Assembly (NCBI RefSeq): GCF_040712315.1
Contig: NC_134023.1
Coordinates: forward strand, 13,525,442-13,589,441
Source of the DNA: Castanea sativa
Taxonomy: Eukaryota; Streptophyta; Magnoliopsida; Fagales; Fagaceae
DNA length: 64,000 nucleotides
Reading direction: 5' to 3'
A program made the position numbers and the translations under genes. Under the pieces are notes generated by a model. It was not told the origin of the DNA. It made no database searches and was given only the letters and a program-made list of their open reading frames with translations. Below, one piece after another: positions 22,189 to 33,839 of this stretch (its first letter is position 1; each line of letters starts with the position of its first letter).

Positions 22189-24552
22189 CTGGATATTGTC
22201 ACTGAACAATTCTTTGACTGACAAATACTCTTCAAAAAGCGACTGAACAATAACAAGGGCATGACTCTCTCTTCCACCCTCGTAAGACTTCACGAGACTC
22301 ATCAAAGGTTCAACAAGCCTTTCTTGAGCTCCCTTTTCTTTATCAGGACAGGAAGATAGATGGGCCTGCCACAAAAGGCACATAACTTTAGTGTATTACA
22401 ATTTAAGGAAAAGAACATGAATGTTAATATAAGGAATTTGAAATAGTAAAACTCACTTCCAAAACAGCTCGTAATAATTTGGCAGGGAAATCAACATTCT
22501 GGGAGTTTGAAATCCCCTCGAATGCCTTATATTTTGATTCCAACTGAAAATTTTACATGGGTGAGAGAAAACTATAGTACAGTCACTATGTGAGCATAAA
22601 ACTGTATAGGAGACCTAAAAGAAAGTTATTACCTCAGTCTTGAGATCTTTTGGGAGGTGGGTCGCTAGAACAGCCAAGCCTTCTTGCCATTGAAGGAAAG
22701 GGAGTTCAGGACTATCGAGGCAATTGAGCAAGCTTTGCACAACCTGAGACAGTCAAACCATTTGATAAGACTGGTCTTGACACAAGTTTAGTATAGATAA
22801 GTAGTAGTAACACGGTCTAATAAATGAGATAATAGAATACTCTCATGTGCAAGACGCCAAAGCTCGGAACTCAAAACATAAAGGAATGAATTATGGATTC
22901 AGAATATTGTTCAAAGCTCTAAATCATGATGGAAACAGGAAAAAATAGTACTTACTTCTTCTATGTTGTGCTCATAACCTGCAAGAATCATCCGGGCTGC
23001 ATTTAAACGTGCGGCGCATCTCTGATGAACTTTACCAGAAATTGCAGTTGGAGGCCCCAGGACTGGGAAGCTCCCATGGAAAGGCTCTGCTTTTCTTACA
23101 GCTGAAGGATTATCTAGATCAAGCCTAGCTATAAGTTCACCAGCCTACAAAAAAGTGACTTCTTAACTTCTGTCAAAATTGAATATTTTATACTTCTTCT
23201 GTTGAACATGATTTACCTGCATAGCTTGGCCTTCTGACATTTTGAAGTGGACAAGTCCAGAAGCGGGTGAAAGAAGAGGCATACACATCTTCATAACCTC
23301 AACCTCTACATAAGGTGTGTCAGCATCAATATGACTACCATCCGCAACCAGATACCTCAGCAGTTTGCATGGTGTTTCTGCTATTAACTTAGATGGATCA
23401 TGATCATTCTGGATATAACATAGAACAATAATTAATCTCACCATGCTTGTAGAAGAGGAAAGAAAAGGTAGGACATGAGGGAAGAAAATATTGGGGGTAC
23501 CTGAAGTAAGCAAGTCCTTCCATCAATGAGAAGGCGAGTTCCAGCTGCTTCTTCCTCTGCATATATAACATGACTGTTTCCATCCAACTGTAAAAAAGAT
23601 GGAGCTACCAGTTACACTTCTGAAATGTTGGAAATATGAAATGTAATAAAAGACCACTTTAGCCGCAAGGCCCACCATGGTAGACCTACCTCCAAACCCA
23701 TTTATTAGCCTGTAATGAAATAATCTTCCTTCACCACACAAATACTAGAATAAGAGAATAGGCTTTGGCTTAGCAGATTAAGAAAGACAATTTTTCTGCT
23801 TTTCAAGGTATGGATGGGTTTAACCCATGAATTGGACACATAGCATGACTGCAGTCTAGACAAGTCTTATCAAGTAAACATAGTATTGTCACATATTGAC
23901 ACAAGAATTGTGGGTTTTTTAATATGGTGCTGCTTCTATCAATAGGAACCTAGTTAACCATATATAGTAGTCAATCATTTTTAACACATAGAAAGCTGTC
24001 TTGCCTAAAACTTCTGATGTGATGCACTGATTAATTTTAGAGCTAAGTTCATGTGGTTCATAAAATAGTACCTTCCCAAGTCCAAAATACATATCCATCC
24101 CATTTACAATTTGCAGAAAGTAATAAATAAGGGGAACATACTTTGTGCAAAAGCAACTATAAATGTACATTACAAAGCCAGGTTAAAAGGATCCACACAC
24201 ACACACACATATAAAAAACATATATATTTGACATAAGACAGACTCACACACACAAATTTACAGACATATATATTTGACAACTTCGTAACAAGTTTATGAT
24301 GCGTGATTACATTCACAAAATGTTAAAAGTACTAAGAGTTTGCATATCTTATTGGCTTCCTTTGAGCATACTCATACATGCACAATCTAAATATAAACAG
24401 CTACAAGCAAGAGCACAAAGACCCATGTAGCTAGTACAAATAAATACAAACATGTTCTAAAGAAAAAACTTGCCTGCATCAATAAACCTCCATCACGTAA
24501 AGCATGAATCTCTGCTTCAACCTCCGAATCATTCATCCTCAAATTTGTATTC
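22189..24552 (-). pseudogene. ACC1: Captured middle part of homomeric acetyl-CoA carboxylase, including the biotin carrier domain
   Basis: Six fully open exons: 23501-23587, 23217-23408, 22956-23144, 22633-22743, 22457-22543 and 22189-22365. All are in phase and give 281 uninterrupted codons. A seventh, partial exon (24474-24552, reading LRMNDSEVEAEIHALRDGG) carries a one-base insertion and a GC 5' splice site. The piece covers the biotin carboxyl carrier domain with the biotinylation motif EVMKM, and the start of the ACC central region (LPFLQWQEG, SYEGGRESHA, LFEEYLSV). The intact enzyme is about 2,250 residues; biotin carboxylase and carboxyltransferase domains are missing on both sides. 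In the host the cytosolic enzyme makes malonyl-CoA for fatty-acid elongation and flavonoids. Introns are retained, so capture was at the DNA level. Confidence 0.92.
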
Positions 24553-25244
24553 CTATGTAAAGTAGATGCACAAGGATTATGGTCATTTAGTCATGCCCTT
24601 CCAGCTTGCAATTTTTAAAACTTTACCATGTGTAACAGTAAATTGAGGAAAAATAATGGTTCTGTCATACAACAGAAATGAATCCAACTAAATATTGAGA
24701 TGTAATCTAAAACAGAAAAACTAGGAAGAGATAAACTTCCTAAGGATATCTGCCCTCCTTTTTAATTTGAATTATACAAAATCTATTGATATAACCCAAT
24801 ATTCCAAAATTCATCATTCAAAATGTGACAAAGTATGTTTACCAAACTTCTAACTCAAACATTTTGTTGTGAATGAGTGGGGAGATGTATATTTAAAGCA
24901 TCATAAAATAGAATGAAAAAAAAAATTCCAAAATATAATTTATGAGTTTTTTTTTTTTTGACAAGTAAAAAAAAGAAAGTGTTAAATGTAAGTAACAAGT
25001 AAAAACTCACCTTTCCCAGACTTGCCTACAATGGAAGCAGCAAGAACAACCTATATCACAAATAAAAGGTGATTTAGAAGCACTATCACAAACAATTGAA
25101 CAAGTAAAGAAATCAAAAAATTCCTAAAAAGCATGTGGCAAAAATGAATTAAAAAGCAGCCAAGCTTGGAATTAATTTTACTGTAACTCATTGCCTCACA
25201 TTATCCACATCCACATCCACCACATTTCAGGTATTGCTTCTTTT
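24553..25244. other. Spacer between ACCase fragment and PMD gene 3' end
   Basis: AT-rich with poly-A and poly-T runs; no gene seen. Confidence 0.5.
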
Positions 25245-28130
25245 TCAAGATTCACCAATTTTGCGTTTTTTAACCCTTATGTAATGTTTGGGCGCGAGGG
25301 GAGGAGGCTGTGGGGCATCATCCTTAGGCTCATCATCGTGCTGCAAAGACATTAGATGCATACAATCAATATTCGGTGTAATGATAAGAATAAAGTGAAC
25401 CACAAGATATATCATTACATTGTTGGTAATGTTATCATACCATAGAGCTGCCTTTGTGTCCTATTTTGTGTCCACCAGTCTCACAAGTGGGTGCTCTTCT
25501 AGTACGTTATGGTCTACCTCGTGGGGGTGAGGGCTGCTGAGGGGGATGCTAGTCCGGTACATCAGTGTCAATCCTAACTGGAGGTCCTAAAGGGTCGGAT
25601 GAGGATGAGGTAGGTGGGTAATGATGCTCTGTATAGCTAGGAGTGGGGATCATTGTCATGGGCAAAGTGGGTGCATTGTAGCTGGTGGGTGGGTATGAGG
25701 GTGTCTCAGGGTGCGTAGGAGGGGTCATATGAAAATCAAAACCAAGATCAAAATTGGGCTGCGAAGGTGGGGTGGGTGAAGGGACCTCGAGCTGAGGAGA
25801 TGCATCTGGGATGGGTGGAGGAACCTCAGGTGGAGGAGATGCGTGTGGGATGGGTGCAGGTACCTCGGGACTAGTTACAACCCGAGGGGTTGTTGCATGC
25901 CGACCACGGCCCCTAGCTGCACTTGTGCTTGGGCTTGCAGTAGCACCTTGACCACAGGTCGATGTACTTCGCGGTGCTGCGTTTGTGCTTGGGGTTGCAA
26001 TAGTTGTTAACTCAGTCTCATGCCCATTGTTTGCCTGCCCATTTACTGCAAGACCACCACCAAGCCCAGCTACATTATTTAGGACACGTCGGACATGGTT
26101 GTGTGCTCGGCTGCCTACAGGAAGCATCTCCAACAGTGCTAAATGGCTTTCAACCTAAAACGGAGAAAGAACCAGTACAATCAGATTTGATCTACTCAAA
26201 TACTCAACTAAGAACAAAAAGTGTTATTAGAATACTATATGTAATAGAAAGTCTTTTTAATTGGAGGTCAGTCAGATCAAACTAGATTTGCTGAAAAAAG
26301 AAATCAATTGATTCTACGTTCCTACATGTACTGAAGAAAAAACAAAGTAGGCAATAAAATCTAATTTAACACATTACCATTATATCTAATTTAGCGCTGT
26401 TGCGATCGACATACTTTCGAGTGACTAGATGGTACCAGCGGTAATAATCATGATTGCGAGGCATCTCACCAGTCTGAGGAGGTGCATGGCAAAGTCGTTG
26501 TTGTCTCGTATCCCATGTAAGGATATACGGTCCATGCTCCTCCCTCCAATTCTTTTCCACCTTCCCACGCAAGTCTATTCTATGCAGTCTATCATCGTAC
26601 ACAACATGATCGGGCCGCTCTTGCGCCAACCCAAACTGTCGAAGGACACGATCTGGGTGGTGTGTCTCTACTATGCAAAAACACACAAGTGGCACCCTTG
26701 CCGTCCACGTATCCCTCCCTGCAACGTAGAAGTCAGGAAGGTGGCCGAAGTCTGCCTCATATGGCTGCCATATAATCTACAATAGAAACAAAAAACAATT
26801 ATCATAATATCTTAAAATGTGAAACAAAGGAGAATACATAGATAAAAGGGAAAAACAAAAATTAAAATAGAAGATATGTTAAAGCAATGATTTCAACATA
26901 TTCTTAAGGAAAATTAACATAACTTCCACAGAAATTTTGTATATTATTACTTGGTCCGGCTGCATTCTAACTAATTGTTCACGATAATGGATCAACGTCG
27001 TGCCGGATGGCCTACTCTTCGGGCTTGGCACCCGCACCCACCTACAGTTACGATCGAATAACATAAGATATTACCACTTAGTTACTAAGAATAGTACATT
27101 GCATAACACACTAAGTATCAGGAAAATACTTACTTAAATGCAAGTGGAGCTTTTGGCCATGGGCCATAATCGCATCCAGGTGGTGGCTCTATCCTCGGGC
27201 ACAAGAATGGCAACCTCGCCCATGCCCAATACTGGACCAATTACAACGCCCCACCAATCTGCGATGCCTCTTTATCACTTGCCCGGCACAACTCTCTATA
27301 CAACCATGCCAGGCAACCACTACCCCAACTATACTTTGGCGGATCATGAAGGTTCCGCAGGAACTCCAAGAACATCAGATGCACCCTATCTCCCGACTTG
27401 TCCATGAAAATCTTATCCCCTAGTAGTGCTAAAATATAGCACCGGGCATACTGATGTACTTGCTCCTCCGTTGCATCATGAGGCAGTGGCTTTGCAATGC
27501 GCTCAACAAGGCGGCTAATAAGAATTCTTTGCCCCACCAAAGTTTGGTTGTCATTCTCCGGAACGCCAAAACCAAGCAACTCCACGCATAGTTGCCTCCA
27601 ATTCCCATCCACCATAGTAGTCGGCCCAACCAAGACCTCACCGTCTATAGGAAGTCCAAAAATGACCTCCACATCTTCTAGGGTGATTGACATCTCACCA
27701 TGTGGAAGATGGAACGTATGAGTCTCTGGCCGCCATCACTCAACTAGGGCCGATATTAGGCAATGATCTATCTCTCTGGAAAGGACCCTAAACAATCCTT
27801 CTAACCCCACCAACTTGATAATATCAATCACCCGATTATCTTGCATCGTTATCTTTGCCATCTCCTTAGCGCGACCACGGCATGTAAGTGAGCCCGAGTC
27901 CTGTAAAATGGATAAAAATTATAGCGGTTGTTAGAATTAGATATACAACTTTCAAAGAACTTGCTAAAAGTCAAAGACAGCGTAAAAATTAAAGCAGTTG
28001 TTAAAACTAGATATTTCACCTCGCCATTCCAAATGTCCTCTGATCGATGATTTCATTGTCGCGTCAACAATGAAGGATCTTCTGGACCAGGGCGCACAAT
28101 CTCTGGCTCCTCATCGATCCCAGGCTCCAT
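25245..28130 (-). pseudogene. Plant mobile domain (PMD/MAIN-like) protein of the element, five premature stops
   Basis: Exons: 28020-28130, 27134-27900, 26951-27041, 26378-26776, 25441-26154 and 25245-25340, all GT/AG and in phase, 726 codons. The PMD core (DSGSLTCRGR, EVIFGLPIDG, CLAWLYRELC, QYWAWARLPF, WVRVPSPKSRPSG) spans roughly residues 40-450. A Pro/Ser/Thr-rich tail and a basic C terminus (RVKKRKIGES) follow. In-frame stops lie at 28053 (TGA), 27736 (TGA), 27241 (TAA), 25549 (TAG) and 25507 (TAA); no frameshifts. The ATG lies one base after a 3' splice site (CTTTGCAG), implying a 5'-UTR intron reaching back towards the right arm. PMDs occur both in cellular proteins that aid silencing (MAIN, MAIL1) and in transposons. 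Its place opposite the transposase mirrors mudrB of MuDR. Product function here is inferred only. Confidence 0.88.
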
Positions 28131-28478
28131 ACTGCAAAGAGTGCAACAATATTCCATAGAATTAGGTCTTCATAAATAACTCTAATGCCCACAAACAATT
28201 ATATTAAGCCTAGTTACATAACCTCAACAAACAAGATATGAAGAACATATATCCCAAGTCAAAATTTTGGAGCAGTTGTGGAATGGATTATCTTTCATTG
28301 TTACCAAATGCTACCAAAAGAGAGACTTATTTCAAATGCTACCAAAAGGTGGAATGGATTATCTTTCATTGTTACCAAACATGATTTTACTCATTTAATA
28401 GATTTTCACCTGTTTATATCTTTATTAGAACCTTCAACGTTCCAGGTTTTATAGTCTTACAAAATTTATGATTAGTAG

Positions 28479-28937
28479 GTTGTCTTCTCCAAGGATGCAA
28501 CAGTGAAGATATTAGTAGCCTACTGGGCACATTTTATCGACAATACTGATCAGTATCTGAAGTCTCTCCTTTACTCCAATGTTCTCTGCAATTCATCAAA
28601 GTACAACAAGTGTTTTGGAAAAGTTGAGATTAAGTACTATAGGGTTCCAGGTTTCAATTTGACAGGACCTGCTACTCAAAAGGGAACTAGTACAGGAAAT
28701 GTTTACCCTGGGTATACTAGGGTAAACCATGGAAAGTATGCAGTTAGTGATGTGCGAGCCCACATTGGCACAAGCAATCTTATTTGGGATTACTTCTATA
28801 CAACAGCTGGTGTCAACTTTGGAACATACAACCCTGCCATTGTTTCACAACTTCAACAAATCTTTGATGCTGACTGGAGTTCGCCATATGCTATTCCGGT
28901 TGAAGAGTTGGATGTTGGTCATGCTTGTCCAAGATGA
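28479..28937 (+). pseudogene. Captured last exon of a PLD3-like phospholipase D
   Basis: An open 152-codon exon starts right after an AG acceptor (VVFSKDATVKILVAYWAHF) and ends at TGA 28935. It contains the second HKD motif of the PLD superfamily (HGKYAVSD: His, Lys, Asp in the HxKx4D pattern) followed by IGTSN, then FDADWSSPYA and a C terminus ending ACPR, matching the PLD3/PLD4-like branch also found in plants. The first HKD motif and all upstream exons are absent. About 230 bp of 3'-UTR-like sequence follows. It lies head-to-head with the PMD gene, within that gene's presumed 5'-UTR intron. Catalysis would need both HKD motifs, so this piece alone is not an active enzyme. Confidence 0.85.
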
Positions 28938-30879
28938 GGAGTAATTGAACTTGATGATTTGGGTTAGTTCCAAATCAGTATAATGGTCTGAAAGTAATTA
29001 AAGCTGAGGAGTAGCTGAACTTGTTGCTTTAGGCAAGTTCCAAACCAGAAAATGATAGGCTTGAAACAAAGGGTTTAGTACATTTGATGTAAATTAGTTA
29101 AGGAATTGGATTTGGTATTACGAGGAATAAAAGTTTGTAATTGAATAATTATTCTTATTCATGTTTTTGGTTTTAACACTAGAACAAAATTACATTTTCG
29201 CCAATTTTTATAGACATCCTTATAAAATTATATTTAAATTTTTTGTGGGTCTCAATTAGCATCATGTTGTATGAAAATTAAGCAATTGTATAGTTAATGT
29301 CTCCATGAACATTAAAAAAATTTGGTAGCATCTCTCCCCCAAAAAAATTATCGTGGCATTTAAACAAGATACTGTCAGTTGAAGTTGAAGTTGGACATCC
29401 CTAATTAAGATAGGCCAATTAAAAGGAAGAAGCTGATACCCCACAACTGGAACTCTTCATACATAAGCAAAACAACATTGAGACCACTGATTATAAAGCC
29501 AAAACATTCGTGATGCATTTTAGCAATAAGACCAATCGGCATTTTGTACCAGCAAATGTAGATCATGTCCATGGACCCATCCAAACATGGAAATGTCAAA
29601 AAGTAGACATACAATCACGAAAATCTAGGAAGAGCAAACTGAAACCATAGAACCCTAGGAACAAGATAAAGGATACAATTAACTGAGCTCTATCTCTACG
29701 TAGCAAAATATACAGTCTAGACTAATCAACTGCCTAGCACACATGCACATGAGTGCACATAACAAAGTCCTGAACAATTTGAGTCATTGAACAAAATTTG
29801 CAGTCATGAAACAGTGAAACACAAGGAGCAGAAACTGAAAATTTACAACCAGCACCCACCTCTTATTGTGTGGGCAACATTCTCACAATCTTTCTGATGT
29901 TATGTCAAGTCAGCTACTACAATTAGTCAATATGAGTAATTTCTTCTGCCCACCTAGCTTTAACCATAAAAGTTCACTTGGACTGGTACTCCTATTACAA
30001 AAAATTCCTCTTCCACTTAGACCCGACATATCTCAGAACCCTCTGACTCCAAGTTATTCCTCCACAGTTTGAAATTACATTTTCAACTCTCTCGCTCTCT
30101 CTCTGCTTCTTCTTTTTTGAGAAAACTCCCAATCCATCTATCAATCCAATTGTTAAGTGCATGATTTTTTTTTTGGTTGGGCCTCAAAATTTGATAAATT
30201 GACTACTTCGAGGGAGCCCAAACCTCCAAGTTAGATTAACTAACAATTTATAACTGAATATATCATACTATTCTTCATACATTTTCAAGATCTTAATTTA
30301 TAAGAGAGAGACTTCCAGTTAGATAAAAATGAATTCTAACTTCCTAGTTCCTATAATCTATATAAATAAGACTAATCATAAATCATCCTAATTCTAATCC
30401 TAACTAATTTATTTGAATCAGTAAAACACATCGCTATCATTATTTATTTAATCAAGATAAGTTAGACTCATAACACCAACCTATATAACTAAAGATTGAG
30501 CTTCACAAATGACAAAAAAAAAAAAAAAACTTTTATTTTTTCTTTTTTGAGAAGAAAATGACTACTTACTATCACTAAAAATTATCACAAGCAACTCACC
30601 ATTAGCTAATGTAGAACATGGAAGAATTAGTAAGGAGCAAGAATCACAGTGAATTCCAAAATGAAAACTAAAAACAACCCAATTCATAAAAACAAAAGCA
30701 GAAAACAATTACCTCAATAAAAGCCTTCAAAACCCACAAAAACGCAAGCAACAAAAATCCATTAACAGAAAACCCCACCAGCTTGGTAGGTATAGAAACA
30801 GGATGCACCCATGGAATTAGGGAAGAGAGAGAGGCTTACCGGCGGTGTTATGGCGGACCGGCAGTCGGTGTAGCAGCAG
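28938..30879. other. Spacer between PLD3-like exon and right arm
   Basis: No coding sequence recognised. The first ~230 bp is probably PLD 3'-UTR. The rest is AT-rich and would lie in the PMD 5'-UTR intron. Confidence 0.45.
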
Positions 30880-31504
30880 CTGAGAAGCGAGAGAGAGAGG
30901 GTTCTGAAAGAGGAGAGCGTTAGAGGGTTCTGAGCCGAGAAGTGTTAGAGGGTGACTGGTTTCGGTGTTTGAGAGATTGAGAGAGAGCGTTTGAGAGACT
31001 GAGAGTTGAGAGATTGAGAGAGAGCGTTTGAGACACTGAGAGTTGAGAGATTGAGAAAGTGTTTCAAGATTTTTTGGAGAGTGAGAGTGTTTGAGTTAGG
31101 CGTTTGAAAGGGGGAATATTGTGAAGATTTCGAGTCTTATAAACTCGATTTCTACGTGGCTAAGTTCCTCCAGGTGGAAAATTTGTCCACGTAATGGGAG
31201 TAACGAAGACCATAACAAACGCCATAACTCGAGTTTTAAAAGCTCGATTTTTAATTAAATCTCGAGTTTCTAAAACTCGAGATGTTAGTTTCCCAAATTC
31301 TCTCAAAACCAGCCAACTAACGAAATCATTAGCACAGTAACGTTATTTGGAAAGGGTGTTCGAATATAGATTAGAAAAGATAGGTTAAGTTGACAATGAG
31401 TAACGGGCCTAACGCCGTTTAGAGGGACCACTTCGGTCGCTTTTAAAAAGTTTTGGAACTTGTTGGTATTAAACTCAAACCTCAGGTAGTTTATTAGAAT
31501 TTAC
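30880..31504 (-). repeat. Right terminal inverted repeat arm with CTCGAG array and PMD 5' leader
   Basis: Reading outward: a GAGA/GTTTGAGA-rich leader (30880-31090), TTTCGAGTCTTATAAACTCGA at 31119-31139, the block AGGTGGAAAATTTGTCCAC, more CTCGAG palindromes (31206-31290), AACGCCGTT, and the terminus ending 31504. The same order appears inverted at 6063-4814. The leader complement is CT-rich, as in the transposase leader, consistent with a PMD promoter here. Confidence 0.75.
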
Positions 31505-31510
31505 TTTTTC

Positions 31511-31898
31511 AATAAATACATACCAAGTTCATAACTTTTTAAAACTGACCAATTTGATTCTTAAAATCAATTTAATTCCTAAATAAGTTTAGGTCTAGTA
31601 CTCAATTTTCTCACCTAGGGATTGAGTAGGCTTTAAGGATGAAATTGGTCAGTTTTAATAATTCTTGAATTTTTTTTTATTTTTTTTATACACGATAGAA
31701 TTTCTACTCTAGCCTAATCTAAGTGTATATGTGTGTGAAGTTCCCTCTTAGAGACTTGAACCCTGGTCCTTGCCCCCCACACCCCACAAGCATTTATACT
31801 TGTAGAGTGACCACCGCACTAAGAGAGAGCGGTGGTTAATAATTCTTAAACCTGATTAGCTTTATTTCATACTTTAGAATACGTTATTGGAGTTTACC
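31511..31898. mobile_element. Resident Mutator-type MITE in copy A, left tip lost, SINE inside
   Basis: Matches the MITE at 37780-38003 but lacks its first ~10 bases, which abut the giant element, and is interrupted by the SINE at 31670-31836. It ends GGAGTTTACC before TATTTAATTA, the same right flank as in copy B. Confidence 0.75.
31670..31836 (-). mobile_element. SINE with 14-bp target duplication, absent from copy B
   Basis: On the minus strand: GGTGGTCACTCTACAAG (box A), GGTTCAAGTCTC (box B), and an A/T-rich tail. Target duplications TAATAATTCTTGAA (31656-31669) and TAATAATTCTTAAA (31837-31850). The paralogous site in copy B has a single AAAATTCTTAAA. Confidence 0.85.
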
Positions 31899-33839
31899 TA
31901 TTTAATTATATAGGACATTTTATGATTTTTCCTTTTATTTTATTTTTTTAGAACATTGCAATTGCAATTTCTTATTTATTTATTTATTTAGCAATAACTA
32001 ATTAATGAGAGTTTAGTTGATTGTTAGATAACCACTAGGCACAAGCATATTCCAATGTACTAATAGAGAATTTATAAATGTTTCATTATAATTTAGGTAT
32101 AAAAAGTAATTAGATTTTTAATCAATTTAAGAATTATATAAAAGAAGGATAATTATTAATAATGGTGAAGAAAAAAGTTGATAAAAATTAAAGGTGGTGT
32201 TTATTTTTATTAAAGAAGAAGAAGGAAAAGTAGAAAAAGAAACTGTGTATTAAAAACATTGTCACATTCCAATGTACTAATATGGTAACCGGAACAAACA
32301 AACATGAATAAGAAGAAGTTGTCACTCAAAAAAAAGAAGAAGAAGAAGTTATTTGTGACAAAAATGGTTGCTTTATCAACAAAAATAAATAAATAAATAA
32401 AAAGAAGTTACTATGAACAAAGCTCTCTATGTTTTGAGAAAACACTCATTGTTACTTTATAGTTTATCTAAGGATGCGATAAAATAGTAGAGGAAAGTGA
32501 GAATGAAATGAATTGCGAAAATAGCAAAGAAAGAGTTGATAATTTATACTATTAATAATAGGACTTCCTGTTTAGATTTTATCATTTTGCATACGAAAAT
32601 ATTCTGATACAAATTCTTAAACTTTATAAAATACCCATATCTTTTAGTTAAATCATTTTAATTTAAAAAACACAGACTACTTAAAAGAGTAATTTATTGT
32701 TCTTAAGTTTTAGATTTTTCTCCTTTCTTTTCTCCATTTTGTCTCAAAATTAGGACACCATATCTATCTCACTTTTAAACATCATTTCAAGTTACCTTAC
32801 CTTTAAAACACACACACACACGGTTGTTAATATATACTTTAGAAAAATTGCCTCTCCTATTTGAATTTTAATGCCTCTACATGAGAGTTAGGAAAAAAAA
32901 AATACCAATTTCAATTTCAAATAGTTTCTTCCATTCACATCATCCACTAACTTATGTACAAATAACGAATTAGAACAAAAAAAATCACATAGAGAAGTAT
33001 TCAAGTAAAAAATAACATATTGATTTTATTTTAAAAAATTACTGTAATTTGATTTAGTCCATAATTTGTAAGTCTAACTTTTATTATATAGTATTTGGAA
33101 CAACTATTTGGCTAACCACAACTTTTAAGCCCAAAATTTATTAGTACATAATATAATATGATATGATAGGTTACAAAAAAAAGTATGGCGAAAATATTAT
33201 CTTGGTCTTACATTTATTTCAAAAAAAAAGTTAAAAATACAATTATTTATTATACAAAACTAAAACAAGAAGGCAGCTTACATATTTTTATTAAGCAAAT
33301 CTAGAGTATCCTAGCAACTCGAATCATGATACATGGCTTTAAACTAGAATCTTAATCCAAGGTCAAACTTAGCTGAGCTTTAAAAAAAAGATTAGAATGT
33401 AAGTTACATTATTTAAGTTTGATTGAAATTTATTTTAGTCTTCTAACTATACTTTCATTAAATTGAGTTATCTAAATTTCATATTTATTCATTTAGCCAT
33501 TTTGTCCAATTTCGTAAAAAATTTGCCATTAAAAAAATATTTTTCTCACATGAAATTTTTTATAAAATTAATAAAAAAATTTATAGATTCTTTTATCTAA
33601 GAATTAAAAAAAAAAGATTTTTTATTAGTTAATTGCATACTTAACAACTATTTTATAATGGAATTGGGCGAAATGTCTAAGTTGAATAAAAACACGCATA
33701 TAACAAACAAATGTATAAAAATAAATAATTTTTCACATATGTTTAAAGTACAAGTTTAATTTTAAATACTTTTAGTGTTTTAAAAAATACTTATTACATT
33801 CATTAAAGATTAACAATTAATTAAATGCAAGTTGATAGT

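Larger units (their letters stand above)
4814..31504. mobile_element. Giant composite Mutator-like element (MULE) with transposase, PMD gene and captured host-gene fragments
   Basis: Both ends carry inverted copies of the same terminus: GTAAATTCCAATAAACTA at 4814 and, on the opposite strand, GTAAATTCTAATAAACTA ending at 31504. The inverted similarity runs inward through AACGGCGTT, a CTCGAG-rich array and a CT/GA-rich leader. The paralogous segment at 36709-39032 is continuous across the insertion point, so 4814-31504 behaves as one inserted unit. Contents in order: transposase pseudogene (+), unknown ORF (+), eIF4A-III, PRAF, GOT1 and ACCase pieces (all -), PMD pseudogene (-), PLD3-like exon (+). 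A clean 9-bp target duplication is not visible at its ends; the right side abuts a resident MITE that has lost about ten terminal bases. Two related elements merged into one is an alternative reading. Confidence 0.8.
31505..32925. repeat. Duplicated segment, copy A right half
   Basis: Collinear with 37785-39032: both carry GCAATAACTAATTAATGAGA, ATAGAGAATTTATAAATG and TCTCAAAATTAGGACACCAT. It contains the resident MITE (31511-31898) and a SINE absent from copy B. Confidence 0.92.

Noticed and set aside
4814..31504. Helitron as the gene-capturing agent
   Set aside because: Same-strand exon capture is typical of Helitrons, but no Rep/helicase sequence was seen and I could not point to a hairpin plus CTRR end. 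The inverted arms and transposase fit a MULE better.
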